From assembly GCA_030592655.1 (NCBI GenBank), contig JAUVIQ010000001.1, positions 1-59,356 on the forward strand: a DNA stretch of 59,356 nucleotides, in the 5' to 3' direction. The position numbers were made by a program, and so were the translations under genes. The first letter of the stretch is position 1, and each line of letters opens with the position of its first letter. The notes under the pieces are model-generated. The model saw only the letters and a list, made by a program, of their open reading frames with translations, made no database searches and had not been told where the DNA came from. This DNA is from Planctomycetales bacterium. Lineage in GTDB: Bacteria > Planctomycetota > Phycisphaerae > SM23-33. Shown here piece after piece: positions 39,901 to 48,725 of this stretch.

Positions 39901-42221
39901 TCAACCTTTATCGCATCGGCTGGGCATACTCTCATGCACGTTCCGCAGCGGATGCACTTTTCGACGTCGATTTCGTGTTTCTCATGCGGCTTCATTTCGA
40001 TGGCGTCGGCGGGGCAATGCTGGGCGCAGAGCGTACAGCCGATGCAATCGTCGGTAATCACGTACTTTATCAGGTCTTTGCATACTCCGGCGGGGCACAC
40101 CCCGGCCAGGTGCGCTTCGTACTCGTCGCGGAAGTATCGCAGCGTCGAGATGACCGGATTGGGCGCGCTCTTGCCGAGTCCGCAGAGGCTGGATTTACCG
40201 ACCGCGCCGGCAAGGTGCTCCAGTCTCTCCAGGTCGTCGCCGCGACCTTCGCCTGAGCAGATGCGGTTGAGTATGTCGAGCATTTGGCGTGTTCCGATTC
40301 GGCAGAAGGTGCACTTTCCGCATGACTGGTCCTGCGTGAACGCCAGGAAGTAGCGTGCGATATCGACCATGCAATCGGTCTCGTCCAGCACGACCAGTCC
40401 GCCCGACCCCATAAACGCCCCGACGCCGACGAGCGATTCGTAATCGATCGGCGTGTCGGCCAATGACGCCGGGATGCATCCGCCCGATGGTCCGCCGATC
40501 TGAACGGCTTTGAATGCTTTGGAGTCGATGATCCCGCCTCCGATTTGTTCGACTATTTCGTGGATGGTAATCCCCATCGGCACCTCGACGAGTCCGCCTC
40601 GAACGACCCTTCCGGCCAGGGCGAAGACCTTTGTGCCCTTGCTCAGGTCCGTCCCCGTATCCGAGAAGGCCCCGGCTCCGTTGCGGATAATCCAGGGGAC
40701 CATCGAGAATGTTTCAGTGTTGTTGACGAGGGTGGGTTTTCCGTTCAGCCCGCTTTGGGCAGGGTACGGCGGGCGCGGGCGAGGCATCCCCCGCCGACCT
40801 TCGATGGACGCGATAAGGGCGGTCTCTTCGCCGCAGACGAAAGCGCCGGCCCCCGGGACAATCCGCAAACGCAGTTTTGGGCCAAGCAAATTCCGCTGCC
40901 GGCACTGCTCGATTGCGTCTGTCATCCGTTTTATCGCCAGGGGATATTCGGCGCGGATATAGAAAATTCCCTCGTCGGCCCCGACGGCGTAAGCGGCGAT
41001 TACCACCCCCTCGATTATCCGATAAGGTTGACTTTCCAGCAGCAGGCGGTCCATGAACGCGCCGGGGTCGCCCTCGTCGCCGTTGCAGATGATGTATTTC
41101 TTTTCGCCATGCGCCTGACGGACGTGCAGCCATTTCAGACCCGTTACAAATCCCGCTCCGCCCCTTCCTCGAAGACCGCTGCGCGTAATCTCGTCGATGA
41201 CCTGTTCGGGCGATAATTCGTCGGTGCATTTCCGCAATGCCTCGAACCCGCCGCCGGAGATGTATTCGTCCAGGTCAGCCGGGTCGGCGCTTCCGGCCTG
41301 CTCGGTGGCGATCCGCTTCTGCGGGCCTGTGAACTCGGAAATAATCGCCTCGCGGACGTCCGTCGAATATCGCGTAACAGGCTCCCAGGCGTCGTCGGTG
41401 AGAATGTTTTCGAGGATGTGCGACGCAGACGTTTTGATTTTCCGCATGATTCCCCCGGGCCTGAAGTGTCGCAGGACGATTGCCTCGGCGTCTTCGGGTT
41501 TTACGCCCGCGTACAACGACGGCGGCAGGCCCGGAAGGACAACCTCCACCAGCGGCGTTATGTAACTCATGCCCGTGCATCCGACCCGCTTGACAGAGGC
41601 TCGCGCGCCGGAGCGTGCCACAGCCTCGCACAACGCCTCATACACCGCGCCGCATCCCCGCGCGATGCAGCACGTATCGAGACTGATGCGAATCTCCCCG
41701 ACTTCCGCGCCGGGTTCGACGGGGCGGGCCTTGCGATGAACCCGACGGGACTGAAGGTTCAGAAAATCCCGCACCGCATCGGCGGCGGTGTCGCCGGAAA
41801 GGTGGCCGTAGGTTACGTCGCCGATCTGCACCACCGGAGCGAGCGAGCAGCAGCCAAGGCAGGCGACCTTCTCGACGGTGAACACTCCCGCCGCGTCGGT
41901 GTCGTCGTCGGGCGGGATGTCCAGATGGCGGCAGAATCCGTCGTGAACCGCGCCGGCGCCCTGGACGTGGCAGGCGGTTCCCACGCAGACGCGGATTGTG
42001 TGCTCACCGGCAGGACGATGGCGAAACTGCGTATAAAACGTTGCGACGCCCTCAATCCGCGCCGGCGTAATCTCGCTAATCTCGCAGACCCGCTCCAGGA
42101 CCTCGCGCGGCAGGTAACGATAATGCTCCTGAATCGCCTGGAGGATCGGTATCACCGCGTCGGGATTTTGCCCGATTCGCTCGATAAGACCGTCCACAAA
42201 TGTCAAATCCGCCTGATTCAT
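39897..42221 (-). CDS. fused NuoE-NuoF-type NADH-oxidising subunit
   Basis: A 774-residue cytoplasmic flavoprotein. The NuoE part (about 1-150) has RIEGVATFYTQF, RVCVGTACHVQGA and VACLGCCSLAPVV (2Fe-2S). A second thioredoxin-fold domain (about 165-260) has TCCIARGCGAVYE and GCTGMSYITPLVEV. The NuoF part has GRGGAGFVTGLKW, ICNGDEGDPGAFMDR and VCGEETALIASIEGRRG for NADH and FMN, and SCGKCTFCRIGT for a 4Fe-4S cluster. Two more 4Fe-4S sites end it, CIGCTLCAQHCPADAI and CIRCGTCMRVCPADAI. This layout equals HndA+HndC or HydC+HydB of bifurcating hydrogenases in one chain. The start ATG 42221 overlaps the upstream stop (ATGA). Confidence 0.92.
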   Translation of the reverse strand: MNQADLTFVDGLIERIGQNPDAVIPILQAIQEHYRYLPREVLERVCEISEITPARIEGVATFYTQFRHRPAGEHTIRVCVGTACHVQGAGAVHDGFCRHLDIPPDDDTDAAGVFTVEKVACLGCCSLAPVVQIGDVTYGHLSGDTAADAVRDFLNLQSRRVHRKARPVEPGAEVGEIRISLDTCCIARGCGAVYEALCEAVARSGARASVKRVGCTGMSYITPLVEVVLPGLPPSLYAGVKPEDAEAIVLRHFRPGGIMRKIKTSASHILENILTDDAWEPVTRYSTDVREAIISEFTGPQKRIATEQAGSADPADLDEYISGGGFEALRKCTDELSPEQVIDEITRSGLRGRGGAGFVTGLKWLHVRQAHGEKKYIICNGDEGDPGAFMDRLLLESQPYRIIEGVVIAAYAVGADEGIFYIRAEYPLAIKRMTDAIEQCRQRNLLGPKLRLRIVPGAGAFVCGEETALIASIEGRRGMPRPRPPYPAQSGLNGKPTLVNNTETFSMVPWIIRNGAGAFSDTGTDLSKGTKVFALAGRVVRGGLVEVPMGITIHEIVEQIGGGIIDSKAFKAVQIGGPSGGCIPASLADTPIDYESLVGVGAFMGSGGLVVLDETDCMVDIARYFLAFTQDQSCGKCTFCRIGTRQMLDILNRICSGEGRGDDLERLEHLAGAVGKSSLCGLGKSAPNPVISTLRYFRDEYEAHLAGVCPAGVCKDLIKYVITDDCIGCTLCAQHCPADAIEMKPHEKHEIDVEKCIRCGTCMRVCPADAIKVE

Positions 42222-43984
42222 CGTTTCGCGCCGCTTATACAAAACAGATGCTTTTCACCTCGTATGTAAATCCGCCCGTCCATAAAGGCCGGGGTCGCAT
42301 AAACTTTTTCGCCCAGTTCGCTCCGGGCGATTTCCTTATATTTCCGGTCCGCCTCGATGATGATTGTTACGCCGTCGATGCTGATAAGATAAACCCGCTC
42401 GCCGACAATAGAGGGCGAGGCGTTGATTTCCATATCCAGTTCCCTGTCCCAGACCATGTTACCGGCTTGGATGTCGTAGCAGGTCAGCGTTCCGTAGGTC
42501 TCCATCAGCCAGAGGAGTTTTCCGTCGCTGACGGGTGAGCAGATGTCCGGCAGGCCGTCGATGGCCGTCCATGCGATGTGGGTTTTTGTAACGTCGCCAC
42601 TGCCGTCGGGCCTGATTGCGGCGACGACCGCGTTGGTGTTAACGGCGAAGACCATTCCACCGGCGTAGATCGGGCAGGGCGCTACGTCGCCGTCGAGGCA
42701 CTTCGCACGCCACAGTTCAGACCCGTCGGCGGGGCTGTAGGAAATCACCCACGGGTTGCCGCAGGTGATTACCTGTTCGCGTCCGCCGGCGTTGATAACA
42801 ATCGGCGAAGACCACGAATCGGGAACAGGCCGCTCTTTCGACCAGACATCATCACCGGTCAGTGCGTCCAGCGCGAGGAGTTCCGATTTGCCTTCTCCTT
42901 CCCGACCCTGGTCGAATTTCACCAGCAGCAGGTTCCGCCACATCGTCAGCGACGTGGAGTGGCCATACATATTGTCCGGCAGGCCGAGGTTCATCGCCCA
43001 AAGCCGCTCGCCGTCGAAATCGAAACATATCAAATCACCGTTGGCGAATATCGCATATACCCGCTGACCGTCAGCCACCGCTGTCGGCGCGGCATAGCAG
43101 GCCCCCAATTCCTCTGAAATCCTCGGCGCCTTTGCGACGCTGCCGGGAACGTTCGCTACGTCCCGCTGCCACAGCAACTCGCCCGAATCGGCGTCGAAAC
43201 AATAGACCTGGCGTTTGTCCATTGTCGCTCCGGTCAGGAAGATTCGATTACCCCAGACGACCGGGGAATTTTTACCCGCCAGCGGAACCGGCGCCTTCCA
43301 GAGAACACCCTCGCCGCTCTTCGCGTTCCATTTCGACGGCACGTTCGTATATGCCGATATTCCCAACCCGCCGGGTCCGCGAAATCGAGGCCAATTCCTG
43401 CCGATTTCCTCAGCCGAGCCGAAGCGGACAACCAGCGGAGGCGGTTTTTCGACATCCTTGACGGCAGTGGGAAAACCCTCTATCGGCACGATGAAGGCCA
43501 GCACCGTCGCACCGCCGAGAATCGCCAGCCCCGCCGCTGCGACCGACCATCGGGCAAACGTACCGGCGCGAACCTCCGCCCGTTCCTGATCGCCCGGCGG
43601 AGCGGGGCCGGAAATAGTCTTGCGACAACCGACAGCCACCCCAACCGACACCAGCAAAACCACAATGCCGCCAAGCAACAGCCACCCACCACGAACTCCG
43701 AACGCCTGCCTGCGGAAATACTCCTCGCGCAATTCCAAGTCCATCCGCCGGACTTTGCTCTTGAGTTGCTCGTCGTTCGGATAGGTCTGCAATTTGGCTT
43801 TGAGCGCCACGAACTGCTCGGAGTCCAGCGGGTCGGAGACGTCGCTGTGAAAATAGTTTTGGATAAGCCCAACGCAGACAACCACGCAAAAGACGCCCGC
43901 AACGATGGCGCACGCCACGCTAGCGCGATACCATGTGGAAGCAGGAACGGTATTTTCGGATTTGTCGTCAACCATTATATTCAT
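42218..43984 (-). CDS. membrane-anchored PQQ-like beta-propeller protein
   Basis: About 588 residues. Three hydrophobic helices in the first 165 residues (ASVACAIVAGVFCVVVCVGL, WLLLGGIVVLLVSVGVAVGC, and AAAGLAILGGATVLAFIVPI) precede a propeller beginning NWPRFRGPGGLG. Blades carry the 'D-x-x-x-G-x-x-x-W' turn, e.g. VYCFDADSGELLWQRDV and LTCYDIQAGNMVWDRELD. PQQ-coordinating residues of quinoprotein dehydrogenases are not evident, so it is probably a structural or binding propeller. The true start could be 43984 or 43975. It precedes the NuoEF gene with ATGA overlap and is separated from the upstream genes by a palindromic element. Confidence 0.85.
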   Translation of the reverse strand: MNIMVDDKSENTVPASTWYRASVACAIVAGVFCVVVCVGLIQNYFHSDVSDPLDSEQFVALKAKLQTYPNDEQLKSKVRRMDLELREEYFRRQAFGVRGGWLLLGGIVVLLVSVGVAVGCRKTISGPAPPGDQERAEVRAGTFARWSVAAAGLAILGGATVLAFIVPIEGFPTAVKDVEKPPPLVVRFGSAEEIGRNWPRFRGPGGLGISAYTNVPSKWNAKSGEGVLWKAPVPLAGKNSPVVWGNRIFLTGATMDKRQVYCFDADSGELLWQRDVANVPGSVAKAPRISEELGACYAAPTAVADGQRVYAIFANGDLICFDFDGERLWAMNLGLPDNMYGHSTSLTMWRNLLLVKFDQGREGEGKSELLALDALTGDDVWSKERPVPDSWSSPIVINAGGREQVITCGNPWVISYSPADGSELWRAKCLDGDVAPCPIYAGGMVFAVNTNAVVAAIRPDGSGDVTKTHIAWTAIDGLPDICSPVSDGKLLWLMETYGTLTCYDIQAGNMVWDRELDMEINASPSIVGERVYLISIDGVTIIIEADRKYKEIARSELGEKVYATPAFMDGRIYIRGEKHLFCISGAKR

Positions 43985-44013
43985 TCGCATAAGCACTTAA
44001 TTAATCATGCATT

Positions 44014-44126
44014 GGGTGGCACCTTCAACCGTAGCGAAGCGGAGGTTGTGGGTGCTGGATGGGCAAAATGTAAAGCACCCACAAGCTCCGCTCCACTTCG
44101 TTCCGCTGCGCTTGAAGGTGCCACCC
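44014..44126. repeat. 113-bp palindromic element, intergenic copy
   Basis: Terminal inverted repeats of 15 bp (GGGTGGCACCTTCAA with TTGAAGGTGCCACCC) enclose an inner pair TTGTGGGTGCT/AGCACCCACAA and a variable tip. Nearly identical to 50022-50135 except in the tip. It lies between the NapH-like gene and the membrane-propeller gene, where it separates two parts of one operon. Confidence 0.93.
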
Positions 44127-44132
44127 GGTCAT

Positions 44133-45461
44133 TTATTTATTTTCCCTTATCCGTTTTAATCGCGCTTGTTCGCGCGGACAGTGGGCGAAGCATCGTCCGC
44201 AGGCAAGACAGTCGGCACGGTCGGCTTCGTAGTCGTCCCGCCTTCGACGGATGGAAAATCGAATCATCTTCAACATCACTACAAGCGCGATGAACGCGCC
44301 CAACAACCGGGCTCCGAGGAGAAACTCTCCACGTTTGCCCGAAGCCTCTTCGTAAAGTTCAGCCACAGGCCTGCGGCTTTCGCGAAAGACCTCACTGGCA
44401 TCGGTGGTCCCTTTGATTTTTCCTGCATCTTCGTCCCGGATGCGTTCGGCCAGGCGGATTGTCGGATTTCTGCGAGACAGAACGGGCGAGACCCGCCCGC
44501 CCAACCAGCCGCCGACAGCAACCATCACCGGCAGCAGGAGAATCAGCGCCGCCAGCCGGCCTTTGCCTTCGCTCCGGCTGACGTTTTTTCGGCGGGTTGG
44601 TTTATTTATGGCTCCGAACGGACAGGCGTCCTCGCACAAGCGGCACTGGATACACTCATCCGGCGTGATGGTTACTCGCCAACGGGAAAAGCGGCTGAGG
44701 ATACGCAACAACGCTCCGTAGGGGCAGACGAACCGGCAATAAACCCTGCCGATAAAGGCGCTTATCAATAAGACGCACGCGCCCAGCGCAAGGAGGTTGA
44801 AACGTCCGCCCAAATCCCACCCCGGCCAGGAACCGTCCTGGATAATCGCCTGTCCCCATTTACCAAGCGGAACCAGGCGGAAGAATCCGACGAACGGGTC
44901 GAGCCGGCAGATGATAAACGCGCTGCCGGTGGCCGCCATCAGAACCGCCAGACCAAGATAGACATACGGCAAAATCCCCAGCGCGTGGGCCAGCCAGGCC
45001 GGGACTTTGAGAGGTTTGACAAGCACGACGTCCTGGATCGCTCCAAGCGGGCAAACGGCTGCACAAAAGACCCGCCCGAAAAAGAGCGTGAACACCAGCG
45101 GCAGGGCGAAGAAGGCGATAATCGCCGCCGGGACGACATACCCGCTGTCGAACAGGCCCAGCGTAACATTCTGTATCGACCCGACCGGACAGACGCACCC
45201 GCCTCGCCAGAAGCCGAAATACAACAGCGAAAAAATCGTCAGCGCGAGCAAGCCTCGCCGCGAACGCCTTTTCAACGCCAGGTACGCCGCCAGCGCCATC
45301 GCCGCCGCCAGTACCGCTACGTCAATATATTCAAAAATATCGCTCTGCGGCGCCGGCGTTGTCGTATCGGGCCGGTCATACCATTTCGGCAGTTTCGCCG
45401 CAGCCAAGGCGACGCTCGCCGAAACAGTTAGCACAATCAGAAAGAGAATCAATCGTCTCAA
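44133..45461 (-). CDS. NapH/NosR-like polytopic 4Fe-4S membrane protein
   Basis: A 442-residue integral membrane protein with a leader, about six helices and several iron-sulfur sites. The C-x-x-x-C-P motifs typical of NapH/NosR occur at GCVCPVGSIQN and FCAAVCPLGAIQD; a third copy is FVCPYGALLRIL. Two ferredoxin-type sites follow, CIQCRLCEDACPFGAI and at the C-terminus CLACGRCFAHCPREQ. NapH-type proteins move electrons between the quinone pool and periplasmic Fe-S partners. The adjacent upstream gene encodes the matching exported ferredoxin, 43 bp away. Direction of electron flow is not deducible. Confidence 0.87.
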   Translation of the reverse strand: MRRLILFLIVLTVSASVALAAAKLPKWYDRPDTTTPAPQSDIFEYIDVAVLAAAMALAAYLALKRRSRRGLLALTIFSLLYFGFWRGGCVCPVGSIQNVTLGLFDSGYVVPAAIIAFFALPLVFTLFFGRVFCAAVCPLGAIQDVVLVKPLKVPAWLAHALGILPYVYLGLAVLMAATGSAFIICRLDPFVGFFRLVPLGKWGQAIIQDGSWPGWDLGGRFNLLALGACVLLISAFIGRVYCRFVCPYGALLRILSRFSRWRVTITPDECIQCRLCEDACPFGAINKPTRRKNVSRSEGKGRLAALILLLPVMVAVGGWLGGRVSPVLSRRNPTIRLAERIRDEDAGKIKGTTDASEVFRESRRPVAELYEEASGKRGEFLLGARLLGAFIALVVMLKMIRFSIRRRRDDYEADRADCLACGRCFAHCPREQARLKRIRENK

Positions 45462-45504
45462 ATCTCGTTACCCTTTATCCGTCACTTCGTTCCGGAAGAG
45501 AACA

Positions 45505-46071
45505 TTACTGTTTGGTTTTGAGCAGGTAAGGCTGGTCCGCCGGAACTCGTCTGAACGCATCGGATGGGCAGGCTGCCGCGATGGCGCATTCGTTACAGTT
45601 GATGCACAGGTCGTGGCGAACCTGGAGGAACAGCGCGCCCATACCGAACTGCCCGCACCCGGCTACGCATTTTCCACAGCCGATGCACAACTGCTCGTCA
45701 ATTTTGTATTCGTACTGGGGCCCGTGGACAACTCTTCGCCGGATCGCCCCGGTCGGGCAGAGTTGGTTCTCCGCGCCGGTCTCGACGTCCGGGGCATCGA
45801 GATCGAAATATCCGAAACATTTCTCGCAGTACTCGCAAATGTCGAATGCGTGTACGCACTTCACAGCCGAGGGTTTCAGAACGCAGTACGTCGCGCAGTT
45901 TCCACATGCGATGCACTTTTCCGGGTCAATTTGCCAGACGGTATCGCCGGCTCGGCTTCGCGCGAGAAGCCCGCCGGCAGCAGCGCCCACTCCCGCCAAC
46001 AACGCGCCGCGAACGCCTCCGCGAATAAAATCACGCCTGGTCAGACCGGATTCTTTTTCCTTCTCGCTCAT
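45505..46071 (-). CDS. NapG-like exported 4Fe-4S ferredoxin with Tat signal
   Basis: A 188-residue protein beginning with a Tat signal (LTRRDFIRGGVRGALLAGVG). It has four Cys-rich sites: CIACGNCATYCVLKPSAVKC, CEYCEKCFGYF with a later LCPTGAI, CIGCGKCVAGC, and CINCNECAIAAACP. This is the MauM/NapG type of periplasmic ferredoxin, which partners with NapH-like membrane proteins. The start ATG 46071 overlaps the previous small gene as ATGA; upstream in-frame codons belong to that gene's sequence read in another frame. One of the four sites has an unusual long spacing, so the cluster count (three or four) is uncertain. Confidence 0.88.
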   Translation of the reverse strand: MSEKEKESGLTRRDFIRGGVRGALLAGVGAAAGGLLARSRAGDTVWQIDPEKCIACGNCATYCVLKPSAVKCVHAFDICEYCEKCFGYFDLDAPDVETGAENQLCPTGAIRRRVVHGPQYEYKIDEQLCIGCGKCVAGCGQFGMGALFLQVRHDLCINCNECAIAAACPSDAFRRVPADQPYLLKTKQ

Positions 46072-46292
46072 CTTTTCGACATCCCGCGTTTGATGGTCAT
46101 CGCCTGGGGCAGTTCGCAATCGTCGAATGCCCGACAATCGCGGCAGAAGCCGCGAGAAATACATCTCTGCCCAGGCCGAAATCTTCGCTTCAGCAGAACA
46201 TACGAGACAGCCGCTACAGCCCCCATCGCTGCGCCGCGAACGACCCAGCCAAGAAAATCGCGCCGGTTTTGTTTGTCCTGCACCCTATTCAC
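46068..46292 (-). CDS. small Tat-signal/membrane-anchored Cys-rich protein
   Basis: A 74-residue protein starting at GTG 46292 with AGAAGGA upstream. The signal NRRDFLGWVVRGAAMGAVAA has a near-Tat motif (R-R-D-F-L). The mature part contains four Cys, GQRCISRGFCRDCRAFDDCE, spaced unlike standard ferredoxins, and ends in Lys/Arg. It overlaps both neighbours (GTGAATAG at its start, ATGA at its end). A role as a small metal or cluster carrier for the NapG-like protein is inference. It is too short for family assignment. Confidence 0.7.
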   Translation of the reverse strand: MNRVQDKQNRRDFLGWVVRGAAMGAVAAVSYVLLKRRFRPGQRCISRGFCRDCRAFDDCELPQAMTIKRGMSKR

Positions 46293-47298
46293 TTCCGTCC
46301 TTCTTTCGAATAAAGACACGCACCGCTTTTTCGGACGGGTCCAGTACGAGCACTCGCCCGCGCGAATCGACGGCAAGGTCGAGTCCGACGGTCCCCTTTG
46401 CGAACACCTCAGTACCGGCAACCACGCTCCTCAAACATCCCGTCTCGTCGCATATCTTCACCCGTGGCAAACCCTTCTCGCCGGTTATCAACCAGCCATT
46501 GGGAAGGACCGCAATGGCCGTCGGATTGCAGCAGCCACAGAAGCCCTCGATTTCCTGCGATTGCCTGCCCCAGTGGCGTTTGGGCTTTCCGTCGAACGAA
46601 TAGGCTTCGACGCGCCATCGTCCCGGATTTACAACCCACAAAACCTTCCCGTTCTCCACCGCCACATCGACACAAGGCTTACGAACGAGGAGTCCCGGAA
46701 TGCCCCTGCTTTTATCGACCTGACCGATACGATTCAGAAGCCGGCCGGCCTTGTCATAACGCAAGACGACGCTGTTGCCCGAATCGGCGACGAATACGTC
46801 GGAATCCGACAGTGCAATCGAGGTAATGACAGCCTCCTTGCCGAGGCTTGGCCATTTTGCCCGGCGATTGGCCCGTCGGCCTTTCTGCGAATAAATCTCC
46901 ACGTGGTCGATCATTCCCACATAAATTGTCCCATTGCCTTCGACGGCCAGACATTGGGGCGGGTCGTCCAGGGAAACTTGCAGGAATCCTTTGCCGTCGC
47001 GGTCAAAGGCGACGATTTTCTTGTCGCCGGCGACATATACGGCGGCGTCAGGGCGGACGGCTATGCCGCGAGCGACCTTCAAACCGGTTTCAATCGGCTG
47101 GAGTTCCTTGTAGTGAATCATGCCGGGGTCGGTTCTGCGGTATTGCTTGTCGTCATAGACGAACTGTTTTCCGAGTCCGCTACCGGCCTCGCCGAACGGG
47201 TCGAATCGCAGGATGACGACAACCGCCGCCGCAATCGCAACAACTATGACCACAGCAATAATCACGCCGGTCGTCGAGATGCTTCGTTTTTCGCTCAC
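46285..47298 (-). CDS. membrane-anchored NHL-type propeller protein
   Basis: A 337-residue protein with one N-terminal anchor (STTGVIIAVVIVVAIAAAVV) and a six-bladed propeller of the NHL/SMP-30 kind. Blades repeat as GIAVRPDAAVYVAGDKKIVA, CLAVEGNGTIYVGMIDHVEI, DVFVADSGNSVVLRYDKAGR and LDLAVDSRGRVLVLDPSEKA. A Cys cluster, EGFCGCCNPTAIAVLPNG, sits in one blade and could bind a metal or haem; there is no CxxCH. It overlaps both neighbouring genes of the operon. Confidence 0.82.
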   Translation of the reverse strand: MSEKRSISTTGVIIAVVIVVAIAAAVVVILRFDPFGEAGSGLGKQFVYDDKQYRRTDPGMIHYKELQPIETGLKVARGIAVRPDAAVYVAGDKKIVAFDRDGKGFLQVSLDDPPQCLAVEGNGTIYVGMIDHVEIYSQKGRRANRRAKWPSLGKEAVITSIALSDSDVFVADSGNSVVLRYDKAGRLLNRIGQVDKSRGIPGLLVRKPCVDVAVENGKVLWVVNPGRWRVEAYSFDGKPKRHWGRQSQEIEGFCGCCNPTAIAVLPNGWLITGEKGLPRVKICDETGCLRSVVAGTEVFAKGTVGLDLAVDSRGRVLVLDPSEKAVRVFIRKKDGSE

Positions 47299-48725
47299 TT
47301 TTTTCTAACATCCAGGCATATCATTGTCTTGGAATCCCGCACGATAAGCCTACCGCCGGCGATGGCCATCGGCGCCCAGGAATCTTTTCCCGAAAGCACC
47401 TTCGCCCGCGCCAATTGCCTGTAACCTTTCGGCGTCGCCTCAAGTAGCGTCAGCACGCCGTGATCGTCCGTAACAAAAATCTTTCCGTCGGCGATAATGT
47501 AAGGCCCGCCGAAGGGTCCGAAACGATTGGCCGCTCCGCTGGTCCAGACCTGCCGGCCTTGAAGGTTCAGGCAAACCATCTGTTCTTTTAACTCACCTGC
47601 GTCCTTGCTTGTTACGCCGAAAATATGGTCTCGATGGAAGATGGGCGTCTGCATCTCGGAGCCGAAGACCTTCTGCTTCAGTTCGAAGAGTTTCTTCGGG
47701 ACGATTTTACCGTCCCGCTCGGTCAGCCGGATCATCATGCTTCCCGCGCGGTATCCGCCGGTCAGGAATATCCGCCCATCCGGAACGATTACCGGCGAGG
47801 GGGCATTGGAGGTGGGGACCCGCCAGCCGGGGTACTCCCAGAGGATTTTCCCATCAGCCGCCGATACCCCAACCACTCCGCCGCTTGCGCAATAGACATA
47901 CATTCGCTTACCGCCCCACATCATCGGCGTAATAGACGAGTGTGTCATTTTCCACGAGTGCGGGTTGGGCGCTTTCCAGAGGACCTTACCCGTGGCGCAA
48001 TCGACGGCGATCATCATGCTGCTGCCGGCCGGGGCGATAATGGCTTTGCCGTCGTCAATCATCGGGCATTGGGAGGTGTACCACAGCGGGACTTTCGTAC
48101 CGTATTCATGCACCAGGTCGATCCCCCAGAGGAATTTTCCGCTTTGCGCGTCGGCGCACATGACATGGCATGCCGGGCCGATGGTTACGACGAATTTTTC
48201 GGTAACCGCCGGTACGGTCCGGCTGATACCGTGCTGACTGGAAAGAGGGACCTTATACCCAAGCCGCCATATTTCCTTCCCGTCGGCCAGCGACAGGCAC
48301 CGCAGCGTGTCGGCCTGTTCGTCCTCGTCGTAATCGAGGACATAGACCTTCCCGCCGAGAATTGCCGCCCCGGCGTACCCTTCGCCCATTTCGACCGACC
48401 AGAGCGCCGGCGGACCTGTCTTGTCCCAGGTCTTGGCCAGCGGGACGGTTTCGGTGCTTATGGTGTCGAAATTGCTCCCACGGAACCTCGGCCAAGCGCC
48501 GGGCAGGTTCGCCGCCTTTCCGGCCCCTGCGACAAAGACAGGCGGAAAAACCGGAACGTGCTCGATCAGGGCGGACTGTTCAACAACCGGTAATCTCGGA
48601 TCGACATCCATTCCGGGCCCGCCCCGGAGCCACAGATTCAACAGGACCGCCCCGGCAGCGGCGACCGAAGCCGGTATCAATATCCCGATAATGACGGAAA
48701 CGATTTTCATAATTGGTTTATTCAC
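47295..48725 (-). CDS. membrane-anchored PQQ-like beta-propeller protein
   Basis: A 476-residue protein with an N-terminal helix (IVSVIIGILIPASVAAAGAV) and a propeller opened by GAWPRFRGSNFD. Blades include LRCLSLADGKEIWRLGYKV, VMCADAQSGKFLWGIDLVHE and IAVDCATGKVLWKAPNPHSW, and the chain ends in TMICLDVRKK. It starts at GTG 48725 overlapping the permease stop as GTGAATAA; ATG 48710 is an alternative. It is one of four propeller proteins in this operon. Ligand unknown. Confidence 0.85.
   Translation of the reverse strand: MNKPIMKIVSVIIGILIPASVAAAGAVLLNLWLRGGPGMDVDPRLPVVEQSALIEHVPVFPPVFVAGAGKAANLPGAWPRFRGSNFDTISTETVPLAKTWDKTGPPALWSVEMGEGYAGAAILGGKVYVLDYDEDEQADTLRCLSLADGKEIWRLGYKVPLSSQHGISRTVPAVTEKFVVTIGPACHVMCADAQSGKFLWGIDLVHEYGTKVPLWYTSQCPMIDDGKAIIAPAGSSMMIAVDCATGKVLWKAPNPHSWKMTHSSITPMMWGGKRMYVYCASGGVVGVSAADGKILWEYPGWRVPTSNAPSPVIVPDGRIFLTGGYRAGSMMIRLTERDGKIVPKKLFELKQKVFGSEMQTPIFHRDHIFGVTSKDAGELKEQMVCLNLQGRQVWTSGAANRFGPFGGPYIIADGKIFVTDDHGVLTLLEATPKGYRQLARAKVLSGKDSWAPMAIAGGRLIVRDSKTMICLDVRKK

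Noticed and set aside
38881..42221. NAD-reducing hydrogenase or formate dehydrogenase
   Set aside because: No H-cluster, NiFe or molybdopterin subunit is encoded in or near the operon.
45007..47424. Very long rightward open frame of about 805 codons
   Set aside because: It is antisense to five clear iron-sulfur and propeller genes; high GC and codon bias open the opposite frame. The translation is Arg/Pro/Gly-rich without motifs.
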